Of a stretch of DNA of 64,000 nucleotides, positions 47,315-60,674 are shown one piece after another. The notes below the pieces were generated by a model. It was not told where the DNA came from, ran no database searches, and was given only the letters and a program-made list of their open reading frames with translations. A program made the translations under genes and the position numbers. The DNA is from Dioscorea cayenensis subsp. rotundata (taxonomy: Eukaryota > Streptophyta > Magnoliopsida > Dioscoreales > Dioscoreaceae): NCBI RefSeq assembly GCF_009730915.1, contig NC_052477.1, positions 25,128,578 to 25,192,577 on the forward strand, read 5' to 3'. Numbering within the stretch: position 1 is the stretch's first letter; each line of letters starts with the position of its first letter.

Positions 47315-48028
47315 GTGAGTGTTTTTCGGGTTTTTCTTATGGTTTTCTTGTGCTGCTTTGTTTGGAATTCGTTTGTGTGTGTGAATTGTTGGTTGTTCTA
47401 TGGAATTATTTTGGGAATTGATTTTTTTATGAGTTTTGTTTTGTTGCATGTGTTTTTTTAAATGCTGATTGTGAGATAGAATGGAGGTGATGCTAGACAT
47501 TTGTTTGGAATTTTGATTTTTTTGGAAGTTCTTATAGTTTAGAGTTTTTGGTCAATTTGAACCTTTATTGGTTTCGAATTAAGTGCAAGTTCAAAGATTA
47601 AATTTTTGTTCTTTATGTGCTTGCTCTTGAATAGTTTGACCCTTGCAATCCCCAATTAATTCTTTTTATTGGATGAGTTACAAGATTTAACTACAATTTA
47701 GTGTTTTTAGTGTCTAGGTCTCAAGATTTGCTTGCAATTGTTGTTATTTAGAATTTTGACATAATTTAATTGGAAATGATCGCGAGATTTCTTGTTTGAA
47801 AATGAACCTCTCCTGTAATGTGATGTAAGCAAGTCTTGTTGGTCTACCGGTTCTTTATGCTCTCTTTGAATCATTTCTTTTTTTTTCATCTTAACATGAT
47901 TACAGGTGATTTGATTAATTGCTGAAACTCATTGATGTTAAGTCACTTCTAGTAGCCTTTTCACATGGATATCTTCTTTTTATTAAACATACCTATCTTG
48001 GACTGTTAATTTGTCATTAGTTTCTGGA

Positions 48029-48205
48029 CATGCTCTTATCTTATCATCATAGTAAATATCTCTAGTTCTTTAAAGCTGAAATTGTGCATGCCCCTATCTT
48101 ATCATCATAGTAAATATCTCTAGTTCTTTAAAGCTGAAATTGTGCATGCCCTTATCTTATTATCATAGCATCAATCTCGAGTTCTTTAAAGTTGAAATTG
48201 TGCTT
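48029..48205. repeat. three-copy tandem repeat, 58-bp unit, in the 5' UTR intron
   Basis: Units start at 48029, 48087 and 48145 with CATGC(T/C)C(T/C)TATCTTAT. The first two are almost identical; the third is more diverged. Confidence 0.9.
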
Positions 48206-48404
48206 TCAATTCTGCTTAATTTTTTAGCCTATAATCATAGATTTCATGTTGGATTTTTGTAGCATTACTCTTATTGTGCAAGTTTAAGTAGAAGGAAAAA
48301 AAAAATTGTGTTTGTAAGAGATGTTGGCTTTTTTTATTTAGATAGTTGTCAATCAAGATATTCATTGTTTCTGACATCATGTTCATTATTGAAGTCTTGT
48401 CAGT

Positions 48405-51400
48405 ATGTACCATGCCAAGATTGTTTCAACAACAGCAATGGTTCCCCATAAAATCCATGGCACAGACGGCATGCTGCACTCTGAAACTCAAGGCTCTAAT
48501 CAACTTGATGATGCTAATGTTTTTGGAGGGTCTACTGCAATAAATGCACCTAATTCGGCAGGAAGTGGAAAGCTTCGATTGAGATGGACTTCAGATCTGC
48601 ATGACCGCTTTGTTGATGCTATTAACCAGCTTGGTGGACCAGATAGTGGGTATTTTCGTTATTGGTTAATTAGTTGCATATTGCTTAGGGTTTTGTAGTT
48701 TCAAAAGTTTATTTTCCAATCATCACGTTGTTGAAATATAATGTAAAGCTAGTGTTAAAATTGAAGCAAACAGTTTTCCATACATTTAGCACTTACTATC
48801 ATGCATAACTTTAATTTTTTTTTTTTCCATTGACAATTTGTAAATTATCTTTCATGGATTTTTTTTAAAAGAAACTCAAGGTTTCTGATACGGACAAAGT
48901 TTAGGTTTGAAATAACCTCATAAGCTAATTGCATAATTTTGAGTTCTAGTTACCCTAGCGAGCATGGAATTTGGTCATTAAGGCCATAGGGAGGAGGCGC
49001 AGATAGCTGCACTTTATCTTGTTCTTGCAAATGATGTGAGCTTTCAAACATACTCTTGTTGAACTTTGTAGAAGGATGCCTTTGTACATTTTTATGGTAG
49101 TTATTTTACTTTAAAAAAAAAAAAATGTTGAGTGGATTTGTTGAGGGCTTTAAATGGGGTTGCAAATTTTGTCCATGACAGTAATCCCTACATGATTTCA
49201 TATTTCTCATGGATCAGTTCTCTCTTGACCCATGTAATGGCCACAACCAACCATTGAAGAGCTGACCTGCAGGAGGTTTTAAGGCATTCATCCTGCCTCT
49301 AGTGCTGCCTTTCTCATCCTTCCATCTGCCCTCCCTTGACAAGGGATTTAATCATGATAATTTTAGTCCTTTAAGTGTGTTGAACTATGTTTTTTTTTCT
49401 TCTTTTCCTTCTGCTCTTAGAGCATTGCCTTGTTCTTCAAAAATTTCCTATCTCTTCTCTATTTAAAATCTATGGGGAATGTCTAATGATTTTTCTCTTT
49501 ATGCTCTAAGTTCTGTAAAATTCGCTGGGATTCTGGATATACTTGATCAGGTCCAGGTCATGCTTGTTGGGATTCCTGATCTTATTTAATGAAACAACCT
49601 GTCCCATTGGCACCACTACTTCCTCTTGGATGCATTTGGATTTTTTGATTTTTCTAGCTGGGAAATTTTTTAAGTTAAGTCTATATGTGTTTGTATCATG
49701 GAGAAGAATGCAATGATAGAACCACATTTGACTTTAAATACATCATGATACTGCTAGTTGAGTTGACTTCTTTCTAAGGCAAGCACAGAATAATGACGTC
49801 TTATCATCATGACTTCTTTTTCTTGTTATATATCTATCATCCATTATAGTACTTCCTCCCATTGATAATGTAGGATTAGTTCAATTTCATAGTCTAACAA
49901 TTATTGAAAATTGTAACTGCATATAACACACTCACAGACAAACATGAAAAATTTATTAAAAAAATAACTTGCTCTGAATCACGTTTAAATTGACTTTGGG
50001 ACTAACCATAAATAGTGTTTTACCATCATAGTTTGATTTGGAGAAATTGCACAACCTGATATTTTGTTGGACTTCCTTTTTTAGAAGAGATGACAACTGT
50101 TACTCTCTTTTCTTAATCATGGTTTCAGAAGCTACACCTAAAGGAGTACTTAGAATAATGGGTGTTCCAGGGCTTACTATTTATCATGTGAAAAGCCATT
50201 TACAGGTAAATGAAGCTGTCTGTTTCTTCCGACTTTTAAAAAACATTTCTATTTGGTACTCCCAAGAAAAGCTTATTTTTCCTTTTCATGTGCTTGTAGA
50301 AGTATCGCCTAGCAAAGTTTCTGCCTGAATCCTCGGCTGATGGTATATACCTATGCTTTACTTTTACTTTTTCTTTACTTTTACTTTGTATATGATATTC
50401 CCGATTCTTCTTAGACATCTTCATTTGCCCATTCAAGGGTTCAAAGCAGTGCCATCATCCCCAACTGTGGTTGCACGCCAGTTGGCTTGTTGTTTGTGTG
50501 GATGACGTCAATCAGGTTAAAATTTAAATTTTATGTTTTGTTGTAGGTTCAAAGGATGATATGGAGAATGCCAAGGATACCCTCTCCAATACAGAGACTT
50601 TGCAGTAAGTAAATCTCTTTCTAGGGCTGACTTGGTTTCTGCCCCTATTTAGATCTTTTCAGATAACCTTCTCTGACTCTCAACTCACTTAGCTTATCCA
50701 TGAATGTTGATGTGGATAGTTCAATCTTAAAACCTAGCATGCCAGGCTTAGTTAAAAGAGGGCCATAGCATTTGCTTCACATGCAAGTTGGTTTTGGAGT
50801 TTTTGTGAACTATTTATAAACATAACCAAACAGGCCAGAGTCAGAAGCATGGAGGCACCACATGGTCCACCATTAATTTTGGTGGTGGATGTATGTGCCC
50901 CCTGAAGGTGAAGGTCCGCACAAGATTGCAGGTCCACCCTTGGCACCATCTATACTAACAGTAGAATTCAGACTAATTAAGCTCGTTTGCTATGCTCATG
51001 TACTCCTGAAAACCTCCAAGTGATTTTAGCTATTTCAGCAATTTGTAGTGTATAACATAAAACTAAATTGATTGTCTACTCGCGATCTTACATCAAGTGT
51101 TTTCTGTGTGATTCAGACTATTGCATTGAAAACTTCATGAAAATTTACTGAACCAATCAATTACTATGAAATCCTTTGCTTTACTAAACAAATGTTCTAT
51201 TAGACTCTTTGGTAGGAGAGAATGAATTTTCTGTTATACTTTGTCAATTTTTTTGGTTCAGAGGAGGACAGATAAGTGAAGCTTTGAGAATGCAAATGGA
51301 AGTGCAGAAACGACTCCAGGAACAGCTTGAGGTTAGTACTTTCCCTTACTTTTAAAAGTGACTATTAATCTTCTTTGTCATAAATCCTGCCTAAATTTTG

Positions 51401-52978
51401 AAGTGGTTTTTCTTCTTTCTGATATCTTTCTGGCAAGAATTTGTAGACAAGATTTCATTTAGTTTCCAACTATATATCTGATCTCAATAGGCGCACATCA
51501 GCAACATGATCTTTTTACCCTGTACTCTTCAACTTTGGCTCGAAAAGTTTTTAAAAAATTGTTACTTCAATAAAATTTTAATTCTTGTTGATCTTGTGAT
51601 GATTTAATTATGAAGGCTTTCTCGAAAAACTTGGGAGTATATTATAGCCTAATGCTTAGATACTTGACTCTCGGTATGTTAGGTCATATTATAGTCTTTG
51701 CTTTATTTATTTACCTTTTTTTGGACTTTATCTATTTGTATTTGCCACCACCCTTTCTTAATTATAACAATCAACTGTAATTTCTTATATTCAGTCTCAT
51801 GTTGGCTACCTTTTTTTTTTATTGCCCGTGGTGCATGCTTTCACTAGCCTTTGAACTCAAAATATTTGATTGATTAAAAGAGGATGACTTTCATCAAATT
51901 GTCTTCTTATCTTGTTTGGCTTTTAAGGATCTCTTTGATGAACTCTAGTTTCCAAAATGTGGCAGTATTTGCCATGATCATGGGAAAACATCATAATGCT
52001 ATAAATTTAAAAAAGTAAAAGCTAGAGGCCAACACATGCTATGCACTTGAACCTCGTGGTACTAGTGCTAGTGGAGGTTCCACTCACCCCCATGCCTCAT
52101 CCTTTTTATCTAGTTGCTTTTCCTCTAAGAGTTTTCAGACTTTCAATGTTGAGTTCCCATCTTTCTTGCTTCATATAGAAAGGGAGTAAGCTTTTAACCC
52201 CTAGTAAATGTTACCAGTACAAGAATTGGGGTTTTCAGACTTTCGATGTCGAGTTCCCATCTTTCTTGCTTCATATAGAAAGGGAGTAAGCTTTTAAACC
52301 TTAGTAAATGTTACCAGTACAAGAATTGTGTTTCCATATGCAGTGTTTCAATTTCTCACTTTACCTTTTAACACCAAAGTCTGACTAAATTAAATCATGT
52401 CCATTTCATTGCATTTATGTTGATTGAAGAAAATTTACATTGTATATTATGACCACAGGGTGTTACACAATTGTCCTGCAATCTTTATTCTTCGGCATGA
52501 TCAGTTTCTAATCATACGCCAATGCATTGGAAATTCAAATTTCACCTGATTGTTCAAATTGAAATATTTCAGACCCTTTTTGTACCCAAAAGCCCATGTT
52601 TACGTGGTGCTGCTTCAATTCACATCATCATGATCTGTCACGGTGCAACTATGTCAGGTCCAAAGACAATTACAGCTTAGGATCGAAGCGCAGGGTAAGT
52701 ATCTCGAGAAAATCATTGAGGAGCAGCAAAAACTTAGTGGTGCTATCAAAATGTGTCCTCCCCTCAAACCCGGAGAGAAGTCAAAGTCATTCGAGCTCCT
52801 ACCACCACCGGAAGACAACCTCAGTGATCTCCCCTGTTGTATGAAGAAACTCCGGACAAGTGATCAGTTGCCAGAACATGTGGATGTCCCACCTCGACCA
52901 GACTCAAACGCTACGCGCACTGAATGGAACCTTGAGGTTTACAACGAGGGCGAAGAGGGAATCAGGTTCGATATCTAA
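48405..52978 (+). CDS. MYB-CC (GARP) transcription factor, PHR/PHL-like
   Basis: Six coding exons: 48405-48645, 50129-50205, 50300-50342, 50547-50604, 51262-51331, 52658-52978. Every junction is GT-AG and in frame, giving 269 residues. Residues about 57-115 are a single-repeat GARP MYB domain (LRLRWTSDLHDRFVDAINQL, then GVLRIMGVPGLTIYHVKSHL and QKYRLAKFLP). Residues about 145-185 form the MYB-CC coiled coil (MQMEVQKRLQEQLEVQ, LRIEAQGKYLEKIIEEQQ). The family includes PHOSPHATE STARVATION RESPONSE proteins that bind P1BS sites as dimers; smaller members like this one also act in light, nitrate or developmental signalling, so I do not name an orthologue. The ATG lies one base into exon 2, after a 5' UTR intron. 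The acidic C-terminus could activate transcription. In exon 6, CAGGGTAAGTAT is an excellent donor-like sequence left unspliced because it encodes the conserved QGKY. Confidence 0.92.
52131..52328. repeat. two-copy tandem repeat, 100-bp unit, in the last intron of the MYB-CC gene
   Basis: Copies begin GTTTTCAGACTTTC at 52131 and 52231 and share TCTTTCTTGCTTCATATAG and ATGTTACCAGTACAAGAATT. Confidence 0.9.
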
Positions 52979-54676
52979 ATAAACTATAAAGAGAGCGATG
53001 ACAACTGTTAGCCAAGATCTCTCTCGGCAGACTGTTAACATAACAATTATTCTCCAATGACTTGGTTGTGTCAATGGATGATTCGTCGTCCAAACCGCAT
53101 TCGATTATCTGCTTTGGTTTATAAGAGAGATTGATTGATATCAAAGAATCCATTGAGATTGAAGAGTTTCAGTGAAAGATGAAATCTGATTGAAATTGTT
53201 GTTTGTTTTGGTGGGTTCCTAATGATTAATTAATGTGTAATTGAGTGGCAAGTGCATGCTTATTCTTTGTTGCCAGAAAGGATGTGTTATATCATTATAT
53301 GTTATGAAAGTATAAATTCCAAAGCGTGTTTCATTAACAGGATGTCCCACCCATGTTTTGTAGTGGAATGTTAGAATTTGGGAGTTTTTACTTTGCAAAT
53401 ATTAAATGTGGAGATGCGATGTGCATGATAAGTGAGGAATCTTTTACTGCGCATTCCTAGAAACTTAAATATATATCTTTATGTTTGTGACTTTGCTTGG
53501 TTGAACTCCCAAAAGGATGTTTTATATGGATGAGGGAATATAGGATTTAAAAAGGAAAGTTCCCATAAAAAAAAATGAAAATAAAAATAAAAAGATGATG
53601 AACATTACCTTGAGCCACACAATTGATACTTGATTGTCTTAAATATTCATGACAATTTCAGGAGCCTCTTGTTTAACTTTGTGTTTTTTTAGGGAATTGC
53701 TCAATTGATGCCTAGAAGAATAATGGTTTTCCTCTTTATTTATCTATTTAATAAAAATACATAAATTATATTTACTAAAAACCATAGGAAATGATACGAG
53801 ACGATTTATAAGTCATGGTTCATAACTAAAATAAAATAATGATAATATTTTTTGAATAAATGTGAACAAGTGAAATTAGGATGTGCACAAACATAGAGTT
53901 ACTACATTCAACATATATGTGTCATCATCTTTTGTGAGTTATTCCTCCGTTTTTTTTTTATTGTACGAATCTATGTTTTTTTATATGTCATTTTCTAACA
54001 TTAAGAAACATTTATTAATTTTTTTTTTCAAAAAATTACCTTTAACATTTTATTTAACTCTTTTGTTGAAATTAAATATGAGAGAAAAATGTAAAAATTT
54101 AAATTAGGGGTAATTTTGGAAAGATAATTAATTTTTTATAAATTTTTATGAAATAACCAAATTTTTTGGTATTCCATATGAGATTTTTTTAGTAATATAG
54201 AGATATTTTACAAAGAGAATTTAGTATCAATAGATGAAGAGGTAGTTCTTACGATAAAAATTTTAAATTACAATAAATTGAATATTAAAATTTAATGGGG
54301 ATTTTTCATAAAAATAAATAAAATTTCCCGCATGTTAAATAAACGAAAAAGAGGAAGTGTGAAAGGAACAATATTTCTCAATAAAATGGAAATTAAAAAA
54401 AAAAAAAGAAGAATATCATTTCCCTTCCTTTTGAACCACCTCCATTATGTCTCCTTTTCCAAACATAATAATAATGATTTTAAAGAGAGAGAATGTCTTG
54501 CAATAAGGGAGTGCCACTTACTCACCAACCACTTCAATGGTCTTATTTATCGTCAACCTACAGAGTCAACCATTTTGAAATTTAAAATAAAGTTAAAAAA
54601 AAAAGTAAAGAAAAGTAAAAGAAAAAATCAAACACTCTTTGTCTCACTTGTGGGTTCTGTTTAAACTAAACTACCT
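52979..54676. other. intergenic DNA between MYB-CC and LRR genes
   Basis: The first few hundred bases hold the MYB-CC 3' UTR. The remainder is AT-rich with A-tract and T-tract runs. A frame at 54332-54664 is A-rich low complexity with no domain, and I do not consider it a gene. Confidence 0.55.
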
Positions 54677-54834
54677 TTGAAGGTACAACATAAACCCATC
54701 ACTCCCCTTTTTCTCACGCTTGCGCTCACGCTTCTCAATCCCCAATTCCACATCTCTGCTTGCATTTCTCGGTCTTCTTCTCTGGAAACCCTAACCCTAG
54801 TTCATCGGAAGCCCCTCGACGCTGACGGGGATTC
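54677..54834 (+). promoter_or_regulatory. leader of the LRR-protein gene
   Basis: GC-richer, C/T-rich leader with GAAACCCTAACCCTAG at about 54785-54800 (a telo-box-like plant leader motif), directly before the ATG at 54835. No convincing TATA box. Confidence 0.4.
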
Positions 54835-57800
54835 ATGGACGCCATCTCGGTCCGAACCCTAGCGCTAGTCGTGGCGGTTCTGGTGGTCCTACTACCGCCG
54901 GTGAGCCCTAACTCAGAGGGGGACGCGCTGTACGCCTTCCGGCGGAGCCTTTCTGACCCGGAGAACGTGCTTCAGAGCTGGGATCCGACGCTTGTGAACC
55001 CCTGTACCTGGTTCCATATCACCTGCAACCAGGACAACCGCGTCACTCGCTTGTATGGCTCGTTGATCTTTTATATCTTTTTATTGGGGATTTTTTGGGT
55101 TTGGGATGGATGCTTGTTGATAGCCGTTGTGTGTGCGTTGGGGAAAGTTGATTTTTTGACAAATGTTTGTGATGTTGATGAATAGTGCGATTTTCGATTC
55201 TTTTGGAAAAAGTCTAGCATCTTCCTTAGCTTGCTTTGCCTTGATTTATTGTGCTAAATGAATCTATTGAATGTGTGTTTTTATTGGCATTTTTGAATTT
55301 TCATTTGTGGTATTGAAGTTTTCATGACTTCCAGCTTTTCTTGTTAGGTTTGTTCCTGATTTGATGTTGAATCTTGTGTTTGTTTTTTGGTAGCTTGCTG
55401 GGTCTTGGATTCAATTCCGAATAGAAGATGTATATTTTATGTCTGATTTTAATATCTTGTAGCTTGGATTCAAATCTATTTTTAAAGATTAGCATTTGGT
55501 GGCAAACTTCATTCTGATGCTGAAATGCATATTGGCCTAGTTATCATTTGCACTAAGAATCTTAGCTGTCGAAATTAATAAGATGTTTTGAGTAATCTTC
55601 TCATTATTTTTAAATTTGAAAGCTATTGAGAGCCAGAACAACAGATTCTTTGGGTTAAGTTTTGGTTGCTGTGTATTTTGACTGCTAAATATGGCCAAGT
55701 TGGCTAGGAAATCTACTCATCTAGTGATTGCATTATCAGTTTAAGGGTTTACTGGTGCTCGAATTATTGGAAGAAGAAATTGCAGCTAACGTCATAATGA
55801 AAGAAAAGTGGAGAAATAGAAGATGGAACATAGGAGTGAAAGAAATTTAATAAAATCATAACGAGAGGGAGAAGTATGGAAAAGGTATAGAAGTGAAGAA
55901 TGAGGGAGGGAACATGAAAAAGATGCAGAGAGCGATAAGGACTAAGAAATATAGATTATGAGTAACTCTATCTAATTCTATCTGAAAAGATGAGGAACTT
56001 GTGCTGTATTGATCAGAAATATGTTTATTTTGCTTATTGCTGGATCCCTTTTTCCCTTTGTGCATGAAGTCTAACTGAATGTCTGGTTGGTGATGGACAC
56101 AACTTTTATATATTGTGGGTTACCCTACCTGTTTCCATCAAACGAGTGCTGTATTGATCTGAAATATGTTTATTTTGCTTATTGCTGGATCCCTTTCCAC
56201 TTTTCTGCCCCTCTTTCCATGAACCCCAACCAAATGTCTGGTTGGTGATGGAAACATGTGAGACATGATTAAGCATAATGTTTGCAGTAGAGCTTTTTCA
56301 TATTTGTACTTGCGAGGTTGTTTGATATCTTGTTGGATAACTCAAAAAGGATCTCGAGAATGGAATTTTACTTATAGTATAGGGCTGCAATGTGATGGAT
56401 CTTAAAGAGACATAAGATTGTTGGAAAATTTAATGAATGCTGCACTTGAAAATTGTGAAATTTCCTGAGTATTAAATTTAATTTGATTTATTTCACTTCG
56501 GGAGAAATCTATGTTTAATTAATTTAGTTCTTTTGAATTCCCTTTTGTACCACACAAATGTATCACTTAAATATCCCATTACTGAAAAAGAGCTTGATAT
56601 GTCTGTACGTAGTCTTTCAAGGCAATTAGTTGCCACCAGTTTGGGGACTTTTCCTTGTCTCTTAATGACCTTTGGTCATTTGTCAACAAATTGGCCTTGA
56701 GAGTTGGGATTGGGCTAAAATATAAACAGTGTGTATATATATACAGTTTCTCTCTCAAAGTTTCCTGAAATGTATATTTCTTTAGAAATGGCAAACTGGC
56801 ATATACTTGAAATTTGAAGTCATGAATTTTGCTTAGAATTGCAGTGGTTTCCTGGTCCCTAATACCCACAAAAAAAGGATCTCATTTGGTTCCCTGGTTG
56901 ACCAAACAAAAAAATTGTCATCTGACTCATCCCATTGTGGATGAATATGTCTAATTATAATTATGTTGTTAATTTATCTTGTCCAAAGTGCATTGTAATA
57001 TTGCCTTGTTCATTTGAAATTTTGTTCTATCCTTGTTTTTGATTTTTTATCTACTGATTCGCATTAAATAGGTTCTCATGGTACAATGTTTTCATCACCT
57101 GATTTTACTTTATATGCAGGGACCTTGGAAATTCTTATTTATCTGGCCATCTTGTGCCTGAGCTTGGAAAACTTGAACATTTACAGTATCTGTAAGTAAC
57201 TCCATGTTTTTATGCAGACCAATTCTTTATTACTTCATGGTAATGATTTTCCTATGCTGAAATAGATTGGCCTTGGGGTGTTAACTCTGATATAACATTG
57301 GCTATTGATGATACTTATATTACTTTCTTTTGTTGTGTACTTCTGAGCCTGCCTTATAGATATTATGGTCATGATTTAGGCTTATATGTTGAATTGTTCT
57401 CATGGATCAAACTAGATCATTGCCTTACTTAAGCTTCTATATTCATAGTCTAAACTGTCTGGACTCATCTGAATCCAGTCTTTCTTCAGTGGGTTTCTCT
57501 CAGTAATCCAATCACTAAAACTCCTTACCTCTTTTGGGATTCTAAATTATGTTTTTAATTGCTTTTCAGCAATCTTCATCTTATTCGATGGATGGTGCTA
57601 TTATGATTTATGACCTGAAAATTGTAGTTATATACATACAGATAACATTCTAAACTTGCTAGCTCTGGCATACATATAAGAGTTTTTGAGTTTCCATCGG
57701 AACTGGCAAGTTTATCATGTTATCTGACCTAATTCTGTTTTGTTCAAGTCTCGACTGAGTCGCAAAGCCACTTAATTAAACAAGTCTTCATATTAATAAT

Positions 57801-60169
57801 TATACTTAATGTTTAGAACTTTTGGTATTAGTCTTTGGGATTTATCATTTAAAAACGGTTTTGATAAAATTATATATTTCGAGATTTCATATAAATTATG
57901 AAATGTGTATTTGGGATGGGTATGCTTAGCTTGGGTAATGAGAACATTGATCTTGGGATTGGGATGTATGCATGGATGGTTTGTTATTTACTGTTAACTT
58001 TTGTTTTGTTTTGTTTTTTGTTTTTTTGCTTCTTCCTTTTTTGTCTTGGGAGGTAAGTCCTACCAAATGAAATTAGGAAGTGTTTCTGAATGCCCTTATT
58101 GGTAATCTCACACTTTAGAAGCACTTTCACGTGTAGAGGCCAGACATACATGTGTACAGCATAAGTGCTTAAATAATTCGGCATCCAAACATTGAACTGC
58201 TGAACTTACTCAAAGAGCACTTGTGTCTCTAACGCTTCTGCAAATTATAAATTAAGCGCCTATTTTATAAGTGAATTCAACCGGGCTTTAACTTATTGTT
58301 ATTTTTTTAATTCCTCTAATTCCTAATTAAGCACATAGTCAAACGGGCCCGTTCCCAATTCTAACCAACAGTGCAGATCATTAACCACTATGATGGTTTT
58401 GAACTTCAAACTCTTTTTCCCCCATTCCAACTGCCACTACATTCCAATCGCCATGCAAAACTTAGCTCTCATGTTCTAGTTGTTCGTGTGAGAAATAAAG
58501 CCAATCTTGGTCCATGTATGTCTCGCTTCAATGCTCATTTTAACCCTTTTCTTTGCCTTTCTGTTTATTTTCATCCATTTAGCTGTCACTTGGCAAATGA
58601 ATTATTTTATCCATTTAACCAAGGCAAAATATGCTTGTTAGTTTTCAAAACAACTGGTGCTTATCTTTTACTCGAACATTTTACTATTTAGACATGTTGA
58701 CAAAGTGAATTGAATGCTTATCTTTGTTATTGTAGTCCTTTAATGCTGGAGTAAATATTATGCTGTTTTCCTTTCTATTTTGTGTTTTATCTATGGTTTT
58801 TGTGCATAATTTTCTACTTACATGAGTCATCTTTTTTTAATCATTCTAACTGATACAGGGAGCTTTACAAAAACAACATTAAAGGGACAATCCCTGCAGA
58901 GCTTGGTAATCTGAAGAGCCTTATTAGCTTGGACTTGTATAACAACAACATTTCAGGAACTATCCCTCCGTCATTAGGGAAGCTGAAGTCCCTGGTATTC
59001 TTGTGAGTTTGAATGATTTTCTACACTACCATAATCAATATGATAGATGTTCATGATAATTTAGTCTGTTTTGTTATAAGAAATTCACTTTTAAGCACTG
59101 TTTCTTAAAAATTATAGCATATCAAGGGCATGCACTTGTTGATATGAAGCTACAGTGCACTCCTATTACATTTTCCAAGATTGCAGAGTAACCTGAATAA
59201 TTTGCAGTTTTGGACATTGACAACATCAAAAGAACTGATATTTGTAATAGTGTAATACAGATAGGAACTACTGTCTTAAATAGTATATTGTGCTTGAGTC
59301 TATTGGCAACTGCCTTAGTTTATTTTCTCTTTTTAACATTCTCCTTCTAAATGCTTTTGCATGTTCTTTTATTATAGGCGGCTGAACGATAACCAGTTAT
59401 CCGGGTCAATCCCAAGGGAACTTGTTGGAGTCCCCAGTCTGAAAGTTGTGTAAGTGCAATTTTATTCTATTTGCATTTTCATATAATTCAATGAGAAAAT
59501 AAATTTGCCTTAGTCATTTATATGATATTCTTGTTTGGCAGTGATGTTTCAAACAACAACCTTTGCGGGACAATACCTACTAGCGGACCTTTTGAGCACA
59601 TCCCATTGAATAAGTAATTCTTTTGCTTGGCTTCTTTTTATTGCTCTTGTATGTTTGGATACCCCATCAGTTCTTTTGATAGGCATGCCATTTTGAATGC
59701 AACCAAATTTTCGGTTCATAATTGCTATTTAATTTGTTTCACACCATTAGAAATTTGAATTAAATACAGCATGTCTAAAAATTAGAATACAACAATTACA
59801 CAAATCATTCTATTGCTGCTAACTGAGTTGGTGGATAAAATGTCCTCTCTTAGTAAACTAGTAACACTTGTGAATTATATGAAGGTCTTGATATTTTTAT
59901 TGGATGATAATTTCCATAGTTGTGTATTACATACAACATGCATTCTTTTATCCGAAGTGCCACTACATTCAACTTACATTTCATGTTTCTGCACAACGTT
60001 GTGCCTATGTTTGCCTTTTGGTGGTCATGTGCAGTTATGGAAGGATTTCCAGCAAGATATCATAGATTTTTTCCCCTCAGAATTTGATCTTTTGTGCAGT
60101 TTTGAGAACAATCCTCGGTTGGAAGGTCCGGAGTTATTGGGTCTTGCATCGTATGATACAAACTGCTAA
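54835..60169 (+). CDS. secreted leucine-rich-repeat protein, LRR1-like (SERK-ectodomain type)
   Basis: Six exons: 54835-55052, 57120-57191, 58859-59002, 59378-59449, 59542-59613, 60100-60169. All introns fall in the same phase (after the second codon base), and the LRR exons are 72 bp or 144 bp, one repeat per 72 bp; total 215 residues. A hydrophobic signal peptide (about 1-25, [16 protein letters not shown]) precedes an LRRNT domain ([16 protein letters not shown]...WFHITC), five LRRs ([20 protein letters not shown] is typical) and a cysteine-capped end (NLCGTIP, ASYDTNC). There is no transmembrane helix or kinase, so it equals the ectodomain of SERK/BAK1 receptors without the rest. Known relatives are about 215-220 residues and are extracellular, often linked to defence or receptor-complex modulation; that role here is inferred. 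Exon 1 is GC-rich against AT-rich introns. Confidence 0.95.
55996..56255. repeat. direct repeat of about 100 bp in intron 1 of the LRR gene
   Basis: Two copies (about 55996-56095 and 56146-56250) share TGCTGTATTGATC, AAATATGTTTATTTTGCTTA and ATGTCTGGTTGGTGATGGA, with a short unique spacer. Confidence 0.85.
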
Positions 60170-60674
60170 ATGGTGATTGATGACGTAAGTCACTGCTCGG
60201 TTCCCTCTTGATATTCTAAATAACTAGAATATCCACTATATATGACTCTAGATTGGATCCTTAGTTGTGATGTAGTTCTACCTTGCAGCTATTTGTCTCA
60301 TTGTATTTGTAGTTCATAGATTGCTGCTATCTTGTAAAATATGTGTGGTGAGAAATACTTGGTACCGTAACTTAGATTTTCAATAAATCGTAGACAAAAC
60401 TAATGCTAGATGAACTAGCATGTATCAATCTTTATCTTAAAAGCTTTATTTATCTAAGAATGTTTTAGCTCTATGATCTTTTCTTTTCTCAGGAAGATAA
60501 ATTTCTACAACCTTGTCTGCATTCTTGTTAGCTTTTAACTGTCTGAATATTTGTAGTAACAATGAAATGCAATATGATAATTCTTATGTCCAACTACTGC
60601 CCTGAATGTGTAGTTTATTAATGAAAAATGCAAAAAGTAGCCAGACAAACCTGTCCAGTTGCCTGTTATTCTTA
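60170..60674. other. 3' region of the LRR gene
   Basis: Holds the 3' UTR of the LRR gene and a short spacer up to the next transposon. No other gene is visible. Confidence 0.6.
60382..60387 (+). promoter_or_regulatory. candidate poly(A) signal of the LRR gene
   Basis: AATAAA about 213 bp after the stop codon, a normal plant 3' UTR length. Confidence 0.5.

Noticed and set aside
48029-48205. Three regularly spaced repeats resembling a CRISPR array
   Set aside because: They are head-to-tail tandem copies with no spacers, inside a plant gene intron.
54332-54664. 110-residue lysine-rich frame upstream of the LRR gene
   Set aside because: A-tract low-complexity DNA; no conservation signal is visible and it ends just before the LRR leader.
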